A stretch of 64,000 nucleotides of DNA from Lysobacter avium (GTDB taxonomy: Bacteria; Pseudomonadota; Gammaproteobacteria; Xanthomonadales; Xanthomonadaceae). Each line of letters opens with the position of its first letter. Within the stretch, counting starts at the first letter, position 1. The stretch covers positions 558,001-622,000 of the forward strand of contig NZ_CP063657.1 of the NCBI RefSeq assembly GCF_015209745.1. The letters run 5' to 3'. The translations under genes were made by a program, and so were the position numbers. The notes beneath the pieces are model-generated. The model worked only from the letters and a program-made list of their open reading frames with translations. It was not told the DNA's origin and ran no database searches. Positions 1 through 20,310 of this stretch are shown here, piece after piece.

Positions 1-13
1 AGCGGAAGGTCGA

Positions 14-379
14 TTGAACACCAAGGCTGAACAAAGCACGGGCGACATCCTGAAATACGTGGCCGCGGTGCTGCTGGTGGCCGCTGGCGTATTCGGCTTC
101 TACTGGTTCGACCAGTGGCCGGGCGGCATCCGTGCCCTGCTGGTGGTGGGCGGCCTGGTGCTCGGCGCGGCGGTCTTCATGGTCAGCCACAAAGGTGTGC
201 AGACCCGCGAGTTCCTCTCCGAATCCCACTTCGAGTTGCGCAAGGTGGTCTGGCCCACGCGCCAGGAAGCAATGCGCACCACCTGGGTGGTGGTTTTGGC
301 AGTCGTGATCCTGAGCCTGATCCTGGCCGGATTCGATGTCGTCATCCAGGCGGCGGTGAAGTGGCTGCTTGGACGTTGA
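14..379 (+). CDS. secE: Preprotein translocase subunit SecE
   Basis: Small essential subunit of the SecYEG channel in the inner membrane. It clamps SecY (encoded at 26638) during protein export. The 121-residue product has hydrophobic segments at about residues 14-34, 38-58 and 90-116. The amphipathic TREFLSES...[13 protein letters not shown] block before the last segment is the family signature. The start is a TTG just inside the window edge, with a purine-rich stretch upstream; a start further left cannot be excluded. nusG follows after a few bases, the usual bacterial pair. Confidence 0.95.
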   Translation: MNTKAEQSTGDILKYVAAVLLVAAGVFGFYWFDQWPGGIRALLVVGGLVLGAAVFMVSHKGVQTREFLSESHFELRKVVWPTRQEAMRTTWVVVLAVVILSLILAGFDVVIQAAVKWLLGR

Positions 380-383
380 GGAG

Positions 384-995
384 ATGACACAAGTGCAGAG
401 TTCAGACAACAGTCCCACCGCGGAAAGCGGGGGAACCAACAAGCGCTGGTATGTCGTCCACGCCTATTCGGGTTACGAGAAGACGGTCGCGCAGGCGTTG
501 CGTGACCGCATCGCCCGCGAAGAGATGGAAGACCGCTTCGGCGAGGTGCTGGTTCCCACGGAAGAGATCGTGGAAATGCGCGCCGGCCAGAAGCGCCGCT
601 CCGAGCGCAAGTTCTTCCCCGGCTACGTGCTGGTGCAGATCGCCACGACCGATGAGGGCGGGATTCCGCGCATCGACAGCGAATGCTGGCACCTGATCAA
701 GGAAACCCCGAAGGTGATGGGTTTCATCGGCGGTACCGCTGCGCGCCCGTTGCCGATCGCCGACCACGAGGCTGCGGCGATCCTGGACCGCGTCCAGGAA
801 GGCGTCGAGAAGCCGCGTCCGAAGGTGCTGTTCGAGGCTGGACAGATGGTCCGCGTCGTCGATGGCCCGTTCAACGACTTCAATGGCGTGGTCGAGGAAA
901 TCAACTACGAGAAGAGCCGCCTGCGCGTGGCGGTGCTGATCTTCGGTCGGTCGACCCCGGTCGAGCTCGAATTCGGTCAGGTGGAAAAGGCCTGA
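384..995 (+). CDS. nusG: Transcription termination/antitermination protein NusG
   Basis: Elongation factor that binds RNA polymerase and links it to Rho or, through its C-terminal domain, to ribosomal protein S10. The NGN domain ([13 protein letters not shown]...[15 protein letters not shown]) covers about residues 20-130, and the KOW domain ([22 protein letters not shown]) ends the protein. The start is uncertain: a TTG at 369 overlaps secE, the ATG at 384 directly abuts the GAGGAG at 378-383, and the GTG at 393 sits 9 nt after it and has the best spacing. The low-complexity N-terminal tail before KRWYVV is about 18 residues longer than in many relatives. Confidence 0.95.
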   Translation: MTQVQSSDNSPTAESGGTNKRWYVVHAYSGYEKTVAQALRDRIAREEMEDRFGEVLVPTEEIVEMRAGQKRRSERKFFPGYVLVQIATTDEGGIPRIDSECWHLIKETPKVMGFIGGTAARPLPIADHEAAAILDRVQEGVEKPRPKVLFEAGQMVRVVDGPFNDFNGVVEEINYEKSRLRVAVLIFGRSTPVELEFGQVEKA

Positions 996-1095
996 CCGAT
1001 AACCCATCCGCCGGACGAGTGGTTCGCCCGGCATCAATCGCGAGGAGCCTGCCGTTGCAAGACGCGCAGGCGCTTGCACTCGCAGGAGTTGTGAC

Positions 1096-1524
1096 ATGGC
1101 AAAGAAAGTAGTTGGCTACATCAAACTGCAGGTCAAGGCCGGCCAGGCGAATCCGTCGCCGCCGGTGGGTCCTGCCCTCGGCCAGCGCGGCCTGAACATC
1201 ATGGAGTTCTGCAAGGCATTCAATGCCGCGACCTCCAAGCTGGAGCCGGGCCTGCCCACGCCAGTGATCATCACCGCGTACTCGGACCGTACCTTCACCT
1301 TCGTCACCAAGAGCACGCCTGCCGCGGTGCTGCTGAAGAAGGCCGCCGGCGTCAGCCTGGGTTCCAACCGTCCCAACACCGACAAGGTCGGCAAGGTGAC
1401 TCGCGCCCAGCTGGAAGAGATCGTCAAGGCCAAGGAAGCCGACCTCACGGCGGCGGACCTGGAAGCGGCGGTGCGTACGATTGCGGGTTCGGCCCGCAGC
1501 ATGGGTTTGGCGGTGGAGGGTTAA
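1096..1524 (+). CDS. rplK: 50S ribosomal protein L11
   Basis: L11 binds the GTPase-associated region of 23S rRNA and is part of the factor-binding stalk base. The length (142 aa) and the N-terminal [21 protein letters not shown] block are typical. The 100-nt gap after nusG can fold into a small hairpin (CCGG...CCGG around 1011-1031). In related bacteria the region before rplK carries the L1 autoregulatory site; I could not assign it exactly. rplA follows after 3 nt. Confidence 0.97.
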   Translation: MAKKVVGYIKLQVKAGQANPSPPVGPALGQRGLNIMEFCKAFNAATSKLEPGLPTPVIITAYSDRTFTFVTKSTPAAVLLKKAAGVSLGSNRPNTDKVGKVTRAQLEEIVKAKEADLTAADLEAAVRTIAGSARSMGLAVEG

Positions 1525-1527
1525 GAC

Positions 1528-2226
1528 ATGGCGATGACCAAGCGCAAGAAAGCAATCAAGGCCGCCGTCGAGCCGGGCAAGTCCTACGCCTTCGACGACG
1601 CCATCAAGATCGTCAAGACCGCCACCAAGGCGAAGTTTGTCGAGTCCGTTGACGTGGCCGTGCGTCTCGGCGTGGACGCGCGCAAGTCCGACCAGCAGGT
1701 GCGTGGTTCGACCGTGCTGCCCGCCGGCACCGGCAAGAGCGTTCGGGTTGCGGTGTTCGCACCGGCAGGCGCCAAGGCCGATGAGGCCCTGGCTGCCGGC
1801 GCGGAAGCGGTCGGCATGGACGATCTGGCCGAGAAGATGCAGGCCGGCGACCTGAACTACGACGTCGTGATCGCCACCCCTGACGCGATGCGCGTGGTGG
1901 GCAAGCTGGGCCAGTTGCTCGGGCCGCGCGGCCTGATGCCGAACCCGAAGGTCGGCACCGTGTCCCCGAACCCGGGCGAGGCGGTCAAGAACGCCAAGGG
2001 CGGCCAGGTGCGTTACCGCACCGACAAGGCCGGCATCATCCACTGCACGATCGGCAAGGCCGACTTCGACGATGCCTCGCTGAAGGGCAACCTGGAAGCG
2101 CTGCTGGTGGACCTGATCAAAGCCAAGCCGGCCAGCGCCAAGGGCCACTACCTGCAGAAGATTTCGGTCAGCTCGACCATGGGTCCCGGCGTCGCCGTGG
2201 ACCAGGGAACGCTGGCCCTGAAGTAA
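1528..2226 (+). CDS. rplA: 50S ribosomal protein L1
   Basis: L1 binds helix 76 of 23S rRNA to form the L1 stalk and, in enterics, represses translation of the rplKA message. The 232-residue length and the motif [14 protein letters not shown] are diagnostic. It is immediately downstream of rplK (3-nt gap), so it is probably translationally coupled. It is followed by a long gapped hairpin and the rplJ leader. Confidence 0.97.
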   Translation: MAMTKRKKAIKAAVEPGKSYAFDDAIKIVKTATKAKFVESVDVAVRLGVDARKSDQQVRGSTVLPAGTGKSVRVAVFAPAGAKADEALAAGAEAVGMDDLAEKMQAGDLNYDVVIATPDAMRVVGKLGQLLGPRGLMPNPKVGTVSPNPGEAVKNAKGGQVRYRTDKAGIIHCTIGKADFDDASLKGNLEALLVDLIKAKPASAKGHYLQKISVSSTMGPGVAVDQGTLALK

Positions 2227-2610
2227 TGAATCACGCACCGACCGGAGCGCAAGCGCCCCGGCCGGTGTGGAACGTTTGAGGGCATCGCCCAGGCTCACGC
2301 CGACGCGATAGCTGTCAAAGACCGCAGGCGCGTCCAGCGCATGGTTGCGGCGGGCAGGGAGGCTCGCACTGGCACGGATATCGTCGCCGCCATGGACACC
2401 GGATGCTTAATCCAGGTACCAGCATCGCTCCTTCGGGAGTTGTTGCCGGCACCAGGCCTGCGTAGATGGTTGCCGACCCTCCAGAATCCTGGAAACGGCC
2501 ACCACCCGGAGCATCGCTTGCGATGTTCCCGGCATCGGGCCAAACGATGCCGACCGAGTACCGCTCCCGTGCATGTTGCGCGGGGCGGAGTTGAAGTACG
2601 GAGGAGTGCA
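2227..2610 (+). promoter_or_regulatory. rplJ (L10) leader region
   Basis: A 384-nt stretch without a gene. It begins with a long interrupted hairpin at 2236-2267 (CACCG/CGGTG, CCGG/CCGG and GCGC/GCGC arms). It contains a CTCC-TTCG-GGAG tetraloop hairpin (2428-2439), CCAG-AATC-CTGG (2481-2492), a CATC...GATG hairpin (2511-2526) and a 7-bp GGCATCG/CGATGCC hairpin (2531-2551). It ends in a strong GAGGAG at 2601-2606. In this position gammaproteobacteria carry the L10 leader, to which L10(L12)4 binds to repress rplJL. Position and folding support that; the exact binding motif was not verified. Confidence 0.65.
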
Positions 2611-3135
2611 ATGGCTCTTAATCTGACCCAGAAACAGGAAGTCGTTGCCGAACTGGCCGAGGTCGCCAGCAAGGCGCACTCGCTGGTCGCCGCGGATTAC
2701 GTCGGTCTTACCGTCGGGCAACTGACGGAAATGCGCAAGAAGGCCCGCGAAGCCGGTGTGTACTTGAAGGTAGCCAAGAACACGCTGGTCTCGCGCGCAG
2801 TGGAGAACACCGATTACGCCATCGTCGCCGATGAGCTGACCGGTCCTTTGCTGTACGCCTTCTCGCAGGAAGATCCCGGCGCTGCGGGACGTCTGATGAA
2901 GGAGTTCGCCAAGGCGAACGACAAGCTGAAGCCACGCCTTGTGTCATTGGGCGGACAGTTGTACCCGGGCACCCATGTGGATGTCCTGGCGTCGCTGCCG
3001 ACCCGTGATGAGGCGTTGTCGATGCTGCTCAGCGTCATGTCCCAGCCGGCCACCATGCTGGTGCGCCTGCTCAGCGAGCCCGCGTCGCAGGTCACCCGCG
3101 TTGTCAACGCGGCTGGCCAGACCAAGGCTGCCTGA
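2611..3135 (+). CDS. rplJ: 50S ribosomal protein L10
   Basis: L10 anchors the L7/L12 dimers to the ribosome stalk. The 174-residue protein starts [19 protein letters not shown] and contains [21 protein letters not shown], as expected. The start at 2611 is preceded by GAGGAG with 4-nt spacing. The same frame stays open upstream to 2341, but that part has no r-protein character and overlaps the leader RNA. rplL follows after 85 nt. Likely autoregulated with L12 through the leader. Confidence 0.97.
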   Translation: MALNLTQKQEVVAELAEVASKAHSLVAADYVGLTVGQLTEMRKKAREAGVYLKVAKNTLVSRAVENTDYAIVADELTGPLLYAFSQEDPGAAGRLMKEFAKANDKLKPRLVSLGGQLYPGTHVDVLASLPTRDEALSMLLSVMSQPATMLVRLLSEPASQVTRVVNAAGQTKAA

Positions 3136-3220
3136 GGCAGACAGTTCGGTTTACGGTTTTCCGCATAACGCTTTACGACAATCAAGTCGTTTCCAATCCA
3201 GATAAAACGAGGTTTTTACA

Positions 3221-3595
3221 ATGTCCCTGTCCAACGAGCAGATCATCGAAGCGATCGCCGAAAAGTCCCTCATGGAAGTGATGGAGCTGGTGAAGTCGAT
3301 GGAAGAGAAGTTCGGCGTCTCCGCCGCCGCTCCCGTCGCCGCTGCCGGCCCGGCCGCAGCCGCTGCTGCCCCGGCTGAAGAGCAGACCGAGTTCACCGTG
3401 ACCCTGAAGGCCGCCGGTGAGAAGAAGGTCGAGGTCATCAAGGTCGTGCGTGCGATCACCGGTCTGGGCCTGAAGGAAGCCAAGGACCTGGTCGAAGGCG
3501 CGCCGAAGGATGTCAAGGAAGGCGTGACCAAGGACGAAGCCGAGAAGCTGAAGAAGGATCTCGAGACCGCCGGTGCGTCCGTCGAAGTCAAGTAA
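3221..3595 (+). CDS. rplL: 50S ribosomal protein L7/L12
   Basis: Multi-copy stalk protein that recruits the translational GTPases. The 124-residue protein has an N-terminal dimerisation helix ([21 protein letters not shown]), an Ala/Pro-rich hinge at about residues 36-52, and the globular C-terminal domain with [19 protein letters not shown]. It is paired with rplJ and followed by a hairpin region before rpoB. Confidence 0.97.
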   Translation: MSLSNEQIIEAIAEKSLMEVMELVKSMEEKFGVSAAAPVAAAGPAAAAAAPAEEQTEFTVTLKAAGEKKVEVIKVVRAITGLGLKEAKDLVEGAPKDVKEGVTKDEAEKLKKDLETAGASVEVK

Positions 3596-3892
3596 TCCTT
3601 GATTGAGTCGCCGGTTTATACTGGAGGCGACCAGCCGGGGCTGGGGGCGAAAGCTCCCGGCCTTTGGCCGTTGTAGCGATATCTGATCAACGTACAAGCA
3701 CGTTGCACCACGCAGTACCGAGTTGACAGCAGGAAGTAGCGGGAGAAGGCGTGCTGGTGCCGGCAATACCAGCGACTTCCCACTGGCAATTTTGCACCAC
3801 CTTGATGCATCCCCCGATCTGCATCTCCCCCATCACGTTTTCCCCCGGGCCGCGGACGCGCGACCCGATGAACACCGAGGCGGTAGCTCACC
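3596..3892 (+). promoter_or_regulatory. rplL-rpoB intergenic region with attenuator-like hairpin
   Basis: 297 nt without a gene. The main feature is a 10-bp stem with a GAAA tetraloop at 3639-3662 (GGCTGGGGGC / GCTCCCGGCC), followed by TTTGG. In E. coli a partial terminator sits in this gap and sets the ratio of r-protein to polymerase expression; this hairpin is in the matching place, though its T tract is short. A TATACT at 3617-3622 resembles a -10 box but has no -35 box at a workable distance. The rest shows nothing recognisable. Confidence 0.5.
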
Positions 3893-8062
<4,170 letters not shown>

Positions 8063-8066
8063 GGCT

Positions 8067-8109
8067 CCTGGGTGGGCAACGCCGCGGATCGCGCGTTGCC
8101 CGGCCCAGG
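8067..8109 (+). other. Strong hairpin between rpoB and rpoC
   Basis: Outer arms CCTGGG/CCCAGG (8067-8072, 8104-8109) enclose GGGCAACGC/GCGTTGCCC (8074-8082, 8093-8101), with a further GCG/CGC pair at the tip. No T tract follows, so it is not a terminator. It may be a processing or stabilising element in the rpoBC message. Confidence 0.55.
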
Positions 8110-8161
8110 CCACCGGTAGTGCCAGCCCTTTGACGATTTACTCCTCCACGGAGAAAGAAAA

Positions 8162-12376
<4,215 letters not shown>

Positions 12377-12394
12377 TACTGCAATAGCAAGTGG

Positions 12395-12445
12395 CGACCG
12401 GAAACGGTCGTCCCAGATCACCAAATGAGGCGCTCGGAGCGCCTC
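12395..12445 (+). other. Two short hairpins downstream of rpoC
   Basis: CGACCG-GAAA-CGGTCG (12395-12410) and GAGGCGCT-CGG-AGCGCCTC (12427-12445) follow the rpoC stop. Neither has a clear T tract. They may mark the 3' end of the rpoBC message, possibly with Rho. Confidence 0.4.
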
Positions 12446-12533
12446 GTGTTGGGCCCAGGGAAGGGCGGGATCAGGAAGTTTCGCGGGACTGGCGCACTGC
12501 GCCGGTCCCCGCGAATTCGTGTCTAATCCGCAT

Positions 12534-12563
12534 TTGACGGCATCGTCAAGGGCGGGTTATACT
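12534..12563 (+). promoter_or_regulatory. str operon promoter
   Basis: TTGACG (12534-12539), an 18-nt spacer and TATACT (12558-12563) form a near-consensus sigma-70 promoter. Transcription would start near 12570 and give a leader of about 90 nt before rpsL. The S10 promoter has the same two hexamers and spacing. Confidence 0.75.
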
Positions 12564-12657
12564 TTTCGGTCTCGGTCGGTCGGGAGTTTCCGGCTTTCCG
12601 TTCGTTATTCACAAGAGGCGCGGCATTCCTGGCCGGCCTCCCACCAAAGAGTTCCTG

Positions 12658-13032
<375 letters not shown>

Positions 13033-13043
13033 GGAATTGACCC

Positions 13044-13511
13044 ATGTCGCGTAAAGGTTCAGCACCGCAGCGTTCGATCCTGCCCGATCCAAAGCATGGC
13101 AGCGAGACGATCGCGCGTTTCATCAACATGGTCATGTACAGCGGCAAGAAGTCGGTCGCCGAGAAGATTGTGTACGGCGCCATGGACGTGATCGGCGAGA
13201 AGAATGCCGATCCGTTGGAAGTCGTCGAGAAGGCCCTGGCCAACATCTCGCCGGCGGTTGAGGTCAAATCCCGCCGCGTTGGTGGTTCCACCTACCAGGT
13301 TCCGGTCGAGGTGCGCTCGTCGCGCCGGGTCGCTCTGGCAATGCGCTGGCTGATCGACGCCGCGCGCAAGCGTGGCGAGAACACCATGCCGCGCAAGCTC
13401 GCCGCAGAGCTGCTTGATGCCTCCGAGAGTCGTGGTGGCGCGGTCAAGAAGCGTGAAGAGACCCACCGCATGGCGGAAGCGAACAAGGCGTTCGCGCACT
13501 ACCGCTGGTGA
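13044..13511 (+). CDS. rpsG: 30S ribosomal protein S7
   Basis: Primary binding protein of the 16S rRNA 3' major domain; in E. coli also the translational repressor of this operon. The 155-residue protein contains [19 protein letters not shown] and ends in the C-terminal helix [14 protein letters not shown], as usual. Preceded by a GAGG-type site 11 nt after rpsL. Confidence 0.97.
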   Translation: MSRKGSAPQRSILPDPKHGSETIARFINMVMYSGKKSVAEKIVYGAMDVIGEKNADPLEVVEKALANISPAVEVKSRRVGGSTYQVPVEVRSSRRVALAMRWLIDAARKRGENTMPRKLAAELLDASESRGGAVKKREETHRMAEANKAFAHYRW

Positions 13512-13591
13512 GCCGGGTGCCCTGCCGCTGGCGGGGCGTTCGCAGGCAACAAGACACTCCGACGGCGGCCGTGGCTGCCCGAGCGTACCGT

Positions 13592-13611
13592 GTGCCGCCC
13601 CCAGGCGGCAC
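13592..13611 (+). other. Hairpin between rpsG and fusA
   Basis: GTGCCGCC-CCCA-GGCGGCAC, an 8-bp perfect stem in the 137-nt rpsG-fusA gap. There is no T tract, so it is more likely a message-structure or processing element than a terminator. Confidence 0.4.
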
Positions 13612-13648
13612 CCGGCCTTTCTGAAACATCCAAATACGAGAGGGTACC

Positions 13649-15739
<2,091 letters not shown>

Positions 15740-15807
15740 TGCAACGGCCGGCATCCGCCGGCCGCCGCTTCCACACGACAACCAGATGAAATCCAGAGGT
15801 AACAATC

Positions 15808-16998
15808 ATGGCCAAGGGTAAATTCGAGCGCACCAAGCCGCACGTGAACGTCGGCACGATCGGTCACGTTGACCACGGCAAGACCACGTTGACTGCAGCG
15901 CTGACCAAGGTTGGCGCGGAGCGTTTTGGTGGCGAGTTCAGCGCGTATGACGCGATTGACCGTGCCCCCGAAGAGAAGGCGCGCGGCATCACGATCTCGA
16001 CCTCGCACGTCGAGTACGAGTCCCCGAACCGCCACTACGCGCACGTCGACTGCCCCGGGCACGCCGACTACGTGAAGAACATGATCACCGGTGCGGCGCA
16101 GATGGACGGCGCGATCCTGGTGTGCTCGGCCGCGGACGGCCCGATGCCGCAGACCCGCGAGCACATCCTGCTGGCCCGCCAGGTGGGCGTGCCCTACATC
16201 GTGTCCTACCTGAACAAGGCGGATATGGTGGACGACGCCGAGCTGCTGGAGCTGGTGGAGATGGAAGTGCGCGAGCTGCTCTCCAAGTACGACTTCCCCG
16301 GCGACGACACCCCGATCATCACCGGTTCGGCGCTGAAGGCGCTGGAAGGCGACCAGAGCGATATCGGCGTGCCCTCGATCATCAAGCTGGTCGATGCGCT
16401 GGACAGCTGGATCCCGGAGCCCGAGCGCGACGTGGACAAGGCGTTCCTGATGCCGGTCGAGGACGTGTTCTCGATCTCCGGTCGCGGCACCGTGGTCACC
16501 GGTCGTATCGAGCGCGGCATCATCAAGGTGGGCGAGGAGATCGAGATCGTCGGCATCCGTCCGACCGTCAAGACCACCGTCACCGGTGTTGAGATGTTCC
16601 GCAAGCTGCTTGACCAGGGTCAGGCGGGTGATAACGCCGGTCTGCTGCTGCGCGGCACCAAGCGTGACGACGTCGAGCGCGGCCAGGTGCTGTGCAAGCC
16701 CGGCTCGATCAAGCCGCACACCGAGTTCGAAGGTGAGGTCTACATCCTGAGCAAGGACGAGGGCGGCCGTCACACGCCGTTCTTCAAGGGCTACCGTCCG
16801 CAGTTCTACTTCCGCACCACCGACGTCACCGGCGCATGCGAGCTGCCCGAGGGCGTGGAGATGGTGATGCCGGGCGACAACGTGAAGATGGTGGTCACCC
16901 TGATCAACCCGATCGCGATGGACGAAGGCCTGCGTTTTGCGATCCGCGAAGGTGGCCGCACCGTCGGCGCCGGCGTGGTGTCCAAGATCATCAAGTAA
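15808..16998 (+). CDS. tuf: Elongation factor Tu
   Basis: GTPase that delivers aminoacyl-tRNA to the ribosome; 396 residues. GHVDHGKT (residues 19-26), DCPGHADY and the NKADM motif are present. Last gene of the str operon. Many relatives carry a second tuf just upstream of secE; that position lies outside this window. The fusA-tuf gap holds a GGCCGGC/GCCGGCC hairpin (15746-15763). Confidence 0.98.
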   Translation: MAKGKFERTKPHVNVGTIGHVDHGKTTLTAALTKVGAERFGGEFSAYDAIDRAPEEKARGITISTSHVEYESPNRHYAHVDCPGHADYVKNMITGAAQMDGAILVCSAADGPMPQTREHILLARQVGVPYIVSYLNKADMVDDAELLELVEMEVRELLSKYDFPGDDTPIITGSALKALEGDQSDIGVPSIIKLVDALDSWIPEPERDVDKAFLMPVEDVFSISGRGTVVTGRIERGIIKVGEEIEIVGIRPTVKTTVTGVEMFRKLLDQGQAGDNAGLLLRGTKRDDVERGQVLCKPGSIKPHTEFEGEVYILSKDEGGRHTPFFKGYRPQFYFRTTDVTGACELPEGVEMVMPGDNVKMVVTLINPIAMDEGLRFAIREGGRTVGAGVVSKIIK

Positions 16999-17128
16999 TA
17001 GCGTCACCCGGCGCTCCCCAGGGAGCGCCAAACCAGCGAAATGAGGAGCAGGATGCCCCTCGTATTCGCCCGACAGGGAAATGTCGCGTGGCAAGACCAC
17101 AGGCTGTAGCGGAGTTGTCCGCAACAGC

Positions 17129-17158
17129 TTGACGGGCTGATGACACGCGCTTTATACT
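17129..17158 (+). promoter_or_regulatory. S10 operon promoter
   Basis: TTGACG (17129-17134), an 18-nt spacer and TATACT (17153-17158). The hexamers and spacing match the str promoter exactly. Transcription would start near 17165, about 145 nt before rpsJ. Confidence 0.75.
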
Positions 17159-17168
17159 TTTCTGTCTG

Positions 17169-17199
17169 GGCAGGCCGGGTAACCGGCCTGCCTTGTTTT
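17169..17199 (+). terminator. Terminator-like hairpin at the 5' end of the S10 leader
   Basis: GGCAGGCCGG-GTAA-CCGGCCTGCC is a perfect 10-bp stem (17169-17192), followed by TTGTTTT. It lies only a few bases past the predicted start of the S10 transcript. It could act as an attenuator, a stabilising 5' hairpin, or a stop for read-through from tuf. In enterics, L4 controls this operon through leader attenuation. Confidence 0.55.
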
Positions 17200-17309
17200 G
17201 CTACAGATTTCCGTATCGGCGGGTCATCCCCGGTGCGGAGGATATGTCCATTGGGGTTCGGTGCACCCAGCCACCGGCCCGTCGCTCTTTACTTCCAAGG
17301 AACACCGTC

Positions 17310-17621
17310 ATGGCGGACCAAAAGATCCGAATCCGGCTGAAGGCGTACGATCATCGATTGATCGACCGCTCGGCCAGCGAGATCGTCGAGACAGCCAAGC
17401 GGACCGGCGCACAAGTGCGTGGCCCGATTCCGCTGCCAACCAAGATCGAGCGCTTCACCGTTCTTACTTCTCCGCACGTCGACAAGGACGCGCGCGACCA
17501 GTACGAGACCCGCACGCACAAGCGCGTGCTCGATATCGTCGACCCCAACGACAAGACCGTGGACGCGCTGATGAAGCTCGAACTGGCTGCCGGCGTCGAC
17601 GTCCAGATCAAGCTGACCTGA
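17310..17621 (+). CDS. rpsJ: 30S ribosomal protein S10
   Basis: Small-subunit head protein, also NusE in antitermination. From the ATG at 17310 ([19 protein letters not shown]) the product is 103 residues, the family length. The frame is open further upstream but that part is leader. Contains [20 protein letters not shown]. First gene of the S10 operon; rplC follows after 10 nt. Confidence 0.97.
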   Translation: MADQKIRIRLKAYDHRLIDRSASEIVETAKRTGAQVRGPIPLPTKIERFTVLTSPHVDKDARDQYETRTHKRVLDIVDPNDKTVDALMKLELAAGVDVQIKLT

Positions 17622-17631
17622 GGCAGACATC

Positions 17632-18288
17632 ATGACCGCGAAGAAATATTCGTTGGGCATCGTCGGTCGCAAGGCCGGCATGAGCCGGTTCTTCACCGAA
17701 GATGGTCGTTCCATTCCGGTGACCCTCATCGAGGCGACCCCGAACCGGATCACCCAGATCAAGTCCGTCGACAGCGACGGTTACAGCGCGGTGCAGGTCA
17801 CCGTGGGCGTGCGCCGCGCGGCGCTTGTGAACAAGCCCTCCGCGGGTCACCTGGCGAAAGCCAAGGTCGGCGCCGGTCGTGGTTTGTGGGAATTCCGCGT
17901 CGCCGACGACAAGCTGGGCGACTTCAATGTGGGCGGCGAAATCAAGGCCGACATCTTTGAAGTGGGCCAGATCGTCGACGTCCAGGGCGTGACCAAGGGC
18001 AAGGGCTTCCAGGGCACGATCAAGCGCTGGAACTTCGCCATGGGCGATGCGACCCACGGTAACTCGCTCTCGCACCGTTCCCCGGGCTCCATCGGCCAGC
18101 GCCAGACGCCGGGCCGCGTGTTTCCGGGCAAGAAGATGTCCGGCCATATGGGCCAGGTGCAGCAGAGCACGCAGGGCCTGGAAGTGGTCAAGGTTGACGC
18201 CGAGCGCGGCCTGATCGCGATCAAGGGCGCGGTGCCGGGCGCGCCGGGCGGCGATGTGATCGTCCGTCCGACGACCAAGGGAGTATGA
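17632..18288 (+). CDS. rplC: 50S ribosomal protein L3
   Basis: Early-assembly 23S rRNA-binding protein that reaches to the peptidyl transferase centre; 218 residues. The region [20 protein letters not shown] is the conserved loop and carries the glutamine that is methylated in enterics. It ends at the start of rplD, in an ATGA overlap context. Confidence 0.97.
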   Translation: MTAKKYSLGIVGRKAGMSRFFTEDGRSIPVTLIEATPNRITQIKSVDSDGYSAVQVTVGVRRAALVNKPSAGHLAKAKVGAGRGLWEFRVADDKLGDFNVGGEIKADIFEVGQIVDVQGVTKGKGFQGTIKRWNFAMGDATHGNSLSHRSPGSIGQRQTPGRVFPGKKMSGHMGQVQQSTQGLEVVKVDAERGLIAIKGAVPGAPGGDVIVRPTTKGV

Positions 18289-18290
18289 CG

Positions 18291-18896
18291 ATGGAACTTG
18301 CCATCAATAACACCAGCAAGACGCTGGCGGTCTCCGAGGAGATCTTCGGCCGCGAGTTCAGCGAGGACCTCGTCCACCAGGTCGTGGTCGCCTACCGCAA
18401 CGCCGGTCGTGCCGGAACCAAGGCGCAGAAGACGCGCTCGGAAGTCGCCGGTACCACCAAGAAGTCCAAGAAGCAGAAGGGTGGTGGCGCCCGCCACGGC
18501 GCCCTGACCGCTCCGATCTTCCGTGGTGGTGGCGTGACCTTCGCGGCCAAGCCGCGCAGCTTCGCGCAGAAGGTCAACCGCAAGATGTACCGCGCGGCGA
18601 TGGCGTCGATCCTGTCCGAGCTCAACCGCCAGGGTCGCATCACCGTGGTGGAGAGCCTGGAGCTGGATTCGCCCAAGACCACGGGCATGGTTGCCCTGCT
18701 CAAGGATCTTGAAGCCGGCCGCCGTCCGCTGCTGGTCACCGAGGATGCCACCGAGAATCTGTACCTCTCGGCGCGCAACTTGCCGTATGTCGAAGTCCGT
18801 GACGTGCAGGGGCTGGATCCGGTCGCGCTGGTTGGCGCCGACACGGTCGTGGTCACCGCCGAAGCGATCAAGAAGATCGAGGAGTGGCTGGCATGA
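18291..18896 (+). CDS. rplD: 50S ribosomal protein L4
   Basis: Exit-tunnel protein; in E. coli it represses the S10 operon. The 201-residue product contains [20 protein letters not shown] and the tunnel loop [20 protein letters not shown]. The ATG at 18285 overlaps the rplC stop, but AAGGGAG at 18277-18283 is better spaced (7 nt) for the ATG at 18291 (MELAINN), chosen here. Confidence 0.96.
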   Translation: MELAINNTSKTLAVSEEIFGREFSEDLVHQVVVAYRNAGRAGTKAQKTRSEVAGTTKKSKKQKGGGARHGALTAPIFRGGGVTFAAKPRSFAQKVNRKMYRAAMASILSELNRQGRITVVESLELDSPKTTGMVALLKDLEAGRRPLLVTEDATENLYLSARNLPYVEVRDVQGLDPVALVGADTVVVTAEAIKKIEEWLA

Positions 18897-19189
18897 ACGA
18901 CGCCAAGCTCTACAACGTGATCCGTGCGCCGCGTGTGTCCGAGAAGACCGCACGGCTGCAGGAAGTTTCCAATCAATACGTCTTCGAAGTGGCGACGACG
19001 GCAACCAAGGCGGACATCAAGGTCGCCGTGGAAAAGCTGTTCGACGTCAAGGTCGAGGCGGTCAACGTGCTCAACGTGAAGGGCAAAGCCAAAGCCTTCA
19101 AGTTCCGCATGGGCCGTCGCCCCGACTGGCGCAAGGCATACGTGACGCTGGCCGATGGCCAGTCGATCGACGTGATGGCCAAGGCTTGA
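18893..19189 (+). CDS. rplW: 50S ribosomal protein L23
   Basis: Tunnel-exit protein and docking site for trigger factor and SRP; 98 residues. It has RAPRVSEKT near the N-terminus and [13 protein letters not shown], as in the family. The ATG at 18893 overlaps the rplD stop (ATGA) and has GGAG 8 nt upstream; a GTG at 18884 is in frame but less likely. Confidence 0.96.
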   Translation: MNDAKLYNVIRAPRVSEKTARLQEVSNQYVFEVATTATKADIKVAVEKLFDVKVEAVNVLNVKGKAKAFKFRMGRRPDWRKAYVTLADGQSIDVMAKA

Positions 19190-19199
19190 GGATCGACCC

Positions 19200-20027
19200 A
19201 TGGCACTAATGACATTCAAACCCACTTCGCCAGGCCGCCGTTCGGCAGTCCGCGTCGTGTCGCCCGAACTCCACAAGGGCGCGCCGTATGCGCCGTTGCT
19301 GGAGCCGCAGAGCCGCTCGGGTGGTCGTAACCACCACGGCCGCATCACCACCCGTCACATCGGTGGTGGCCACAAGCAGCACTACCGCATCATCGATTTC
19401 AAGCGCAACAAGGAAGGCATTCCGGCGCGCGTGGAGCGGATCGAATACGATCCCAACCGCACCGCCCATATCGCCCTGCTGTGCTACGTCGACGGTGAGC
19501 GCCGTTACATCATCGCGCCCAAGGGCCTGAAGGCGGGCGACCAGGTGATCGCCGGCCGTGATGCCCCGATCCGTACCGGCAACAGCCTGCCGCTGGCAAA
19601 CGTGCCGGTCGGCTCCACCGTGCATTGCATCGAGATGAAGCCTGGCAAGGGTGCGCAGATCGCCCGTGCCGCCGGCGCCTCGGTGCAGCTGGTGGCGCGC
19701 GAGCAGGGTTACGCAACCCTGCGCCTGCGCTCCGGCGAGATGCGCAAGGTGCCGGTCGAGTGCCGCGCCACCATCGGTGAAGTCGGCAACAACGAGCACA
19801 GCCTGCAGAAACTGGGCAAGGCCGGTGCCAAGCGCTGGTTGGGCATCCGCCCGACCGTGCGTGGTGCCGCCATGAACCCGGTCGACCATCCGCACGGCGG
19901 TGGTGAGGGCAAGGCTGGCCAGGGCAACCCGCATCCGGTCACCCCGTGGGGTGTCCCGACCAAGGGTTACAAGACGCGGCACAACAAGCGCACGCAGCAG
20001 TTCATCGTTCGCGATCGCAGGAGCTAA
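19200..20027 (+). CDS. rplB: 50S ribosomal protein L2
   Basis: One of the largest and most conserved r-proteins, needed for peptidyl transfer and subunit association; 275 residues. [19 protein letters not shown] lies near the N-terminus. The C-terminal block [18 protein letters not shown] contains the conserved histidine. ATG at 19209 is an alternative start three codons in. Confidence 0.98.
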   Translation: MALMTFKPTSPGRRSAVRVVSPELHKGAPYAPLLEPQSRSGGRNHHGRITTRHIGGGHKQHYRIIDFKRNKEGIPARVERIEYDPNRTAHIALLCYVDGERRYIIAPKGLKAGDQVIAGRDAPIRTGNSLPLANVPVGSTVHCIEMKPGKGAQIARAAGASVQLVAREQGYATLRLRSGEMRKVPVECRATIGEVGNNEHSLQKLGKAGAKRWLGIRPTVRGAAMNPVDHPHGGGEGKAGQGNPHPVTPWGVPTKGYKTRHNKRTQQFIVRDRRS

Positions 20028-20033
20028 TCGACA

Positions 20034-20300
20034 ATGGCACGTTCACTTAAAAAGGGTCCGTTCGTCGACCACCATCTGATCAAGAAGGTGGAGGCTGCGG
20101 CCAACAACAAGCGCCCGATCAAGACCTGGTCGCGCCGCTCGATGGTGCTGCCGGAGATGGTGGGTTTCACCATCGCCGTGCATAACGGTCGCAACCACAT
20201 CCCGGTGCTGGTCAACGAGAACATGGTCGGCCACAAACTCGGCGAGTTCGCCCTGACGCGTACCTTCAAGGGACACGTCGGCGACAAGAAGAGCCGATAA
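20034..20300 (+). CDS. rpsS: 30S ribosomal protein S19
   Basis: Small-subunit head protein; 88 residues starting [19 protein letters not shown], with the conserved [16 protein letters not shown] near the end. Six nt after rplB. Confidence 0.97.
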   Translation: MARSLKKGPFVDHHLIKKVEAAANNKRPIKTWSRRSMVLPEMVGFTIAVHNGRNHIPVLVNENMVGHKLGEFALTRTFKGHVGDKKSR

Positions 20301-20310
20301 GGAGATGACC

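Larger units (their letters stand above)
16999..17309 (+). promoter_or_regulatory. tuf-rpsJ region: hairpin, promoter and S10 leader
   Basis: A 311-nt gene-free stretch. A GGCGCTCC/GGAGCGCC hairpin (17010-17029) lies 11 nt after the tuf stop and has no T tract. The S10 promoter follows at 17129-17158 and then a terminator-like hairpin at 17169-17199. The remaining leader to 17309 shows no open frame with r-protein character. Confidence 0.55.

Noticed and set aside
2341..2610. Upstream extension of rplJ to 2341
   Set aside because: The extra residues do not look like L10 and would overlap the leader hairpins; 2611 has a strong Shine-Dalgarno and gives the right length.
3599..3622. TTGATT...TATACT as a promoter for rpoB
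   Set aside because: The two boxes are only 12 nt apart, too close for sigma-70.
3723..3728. TTGACA before rpoB as a -35 box
   Set aside because: No -10-like hexamer at 16-19 nt downstream.
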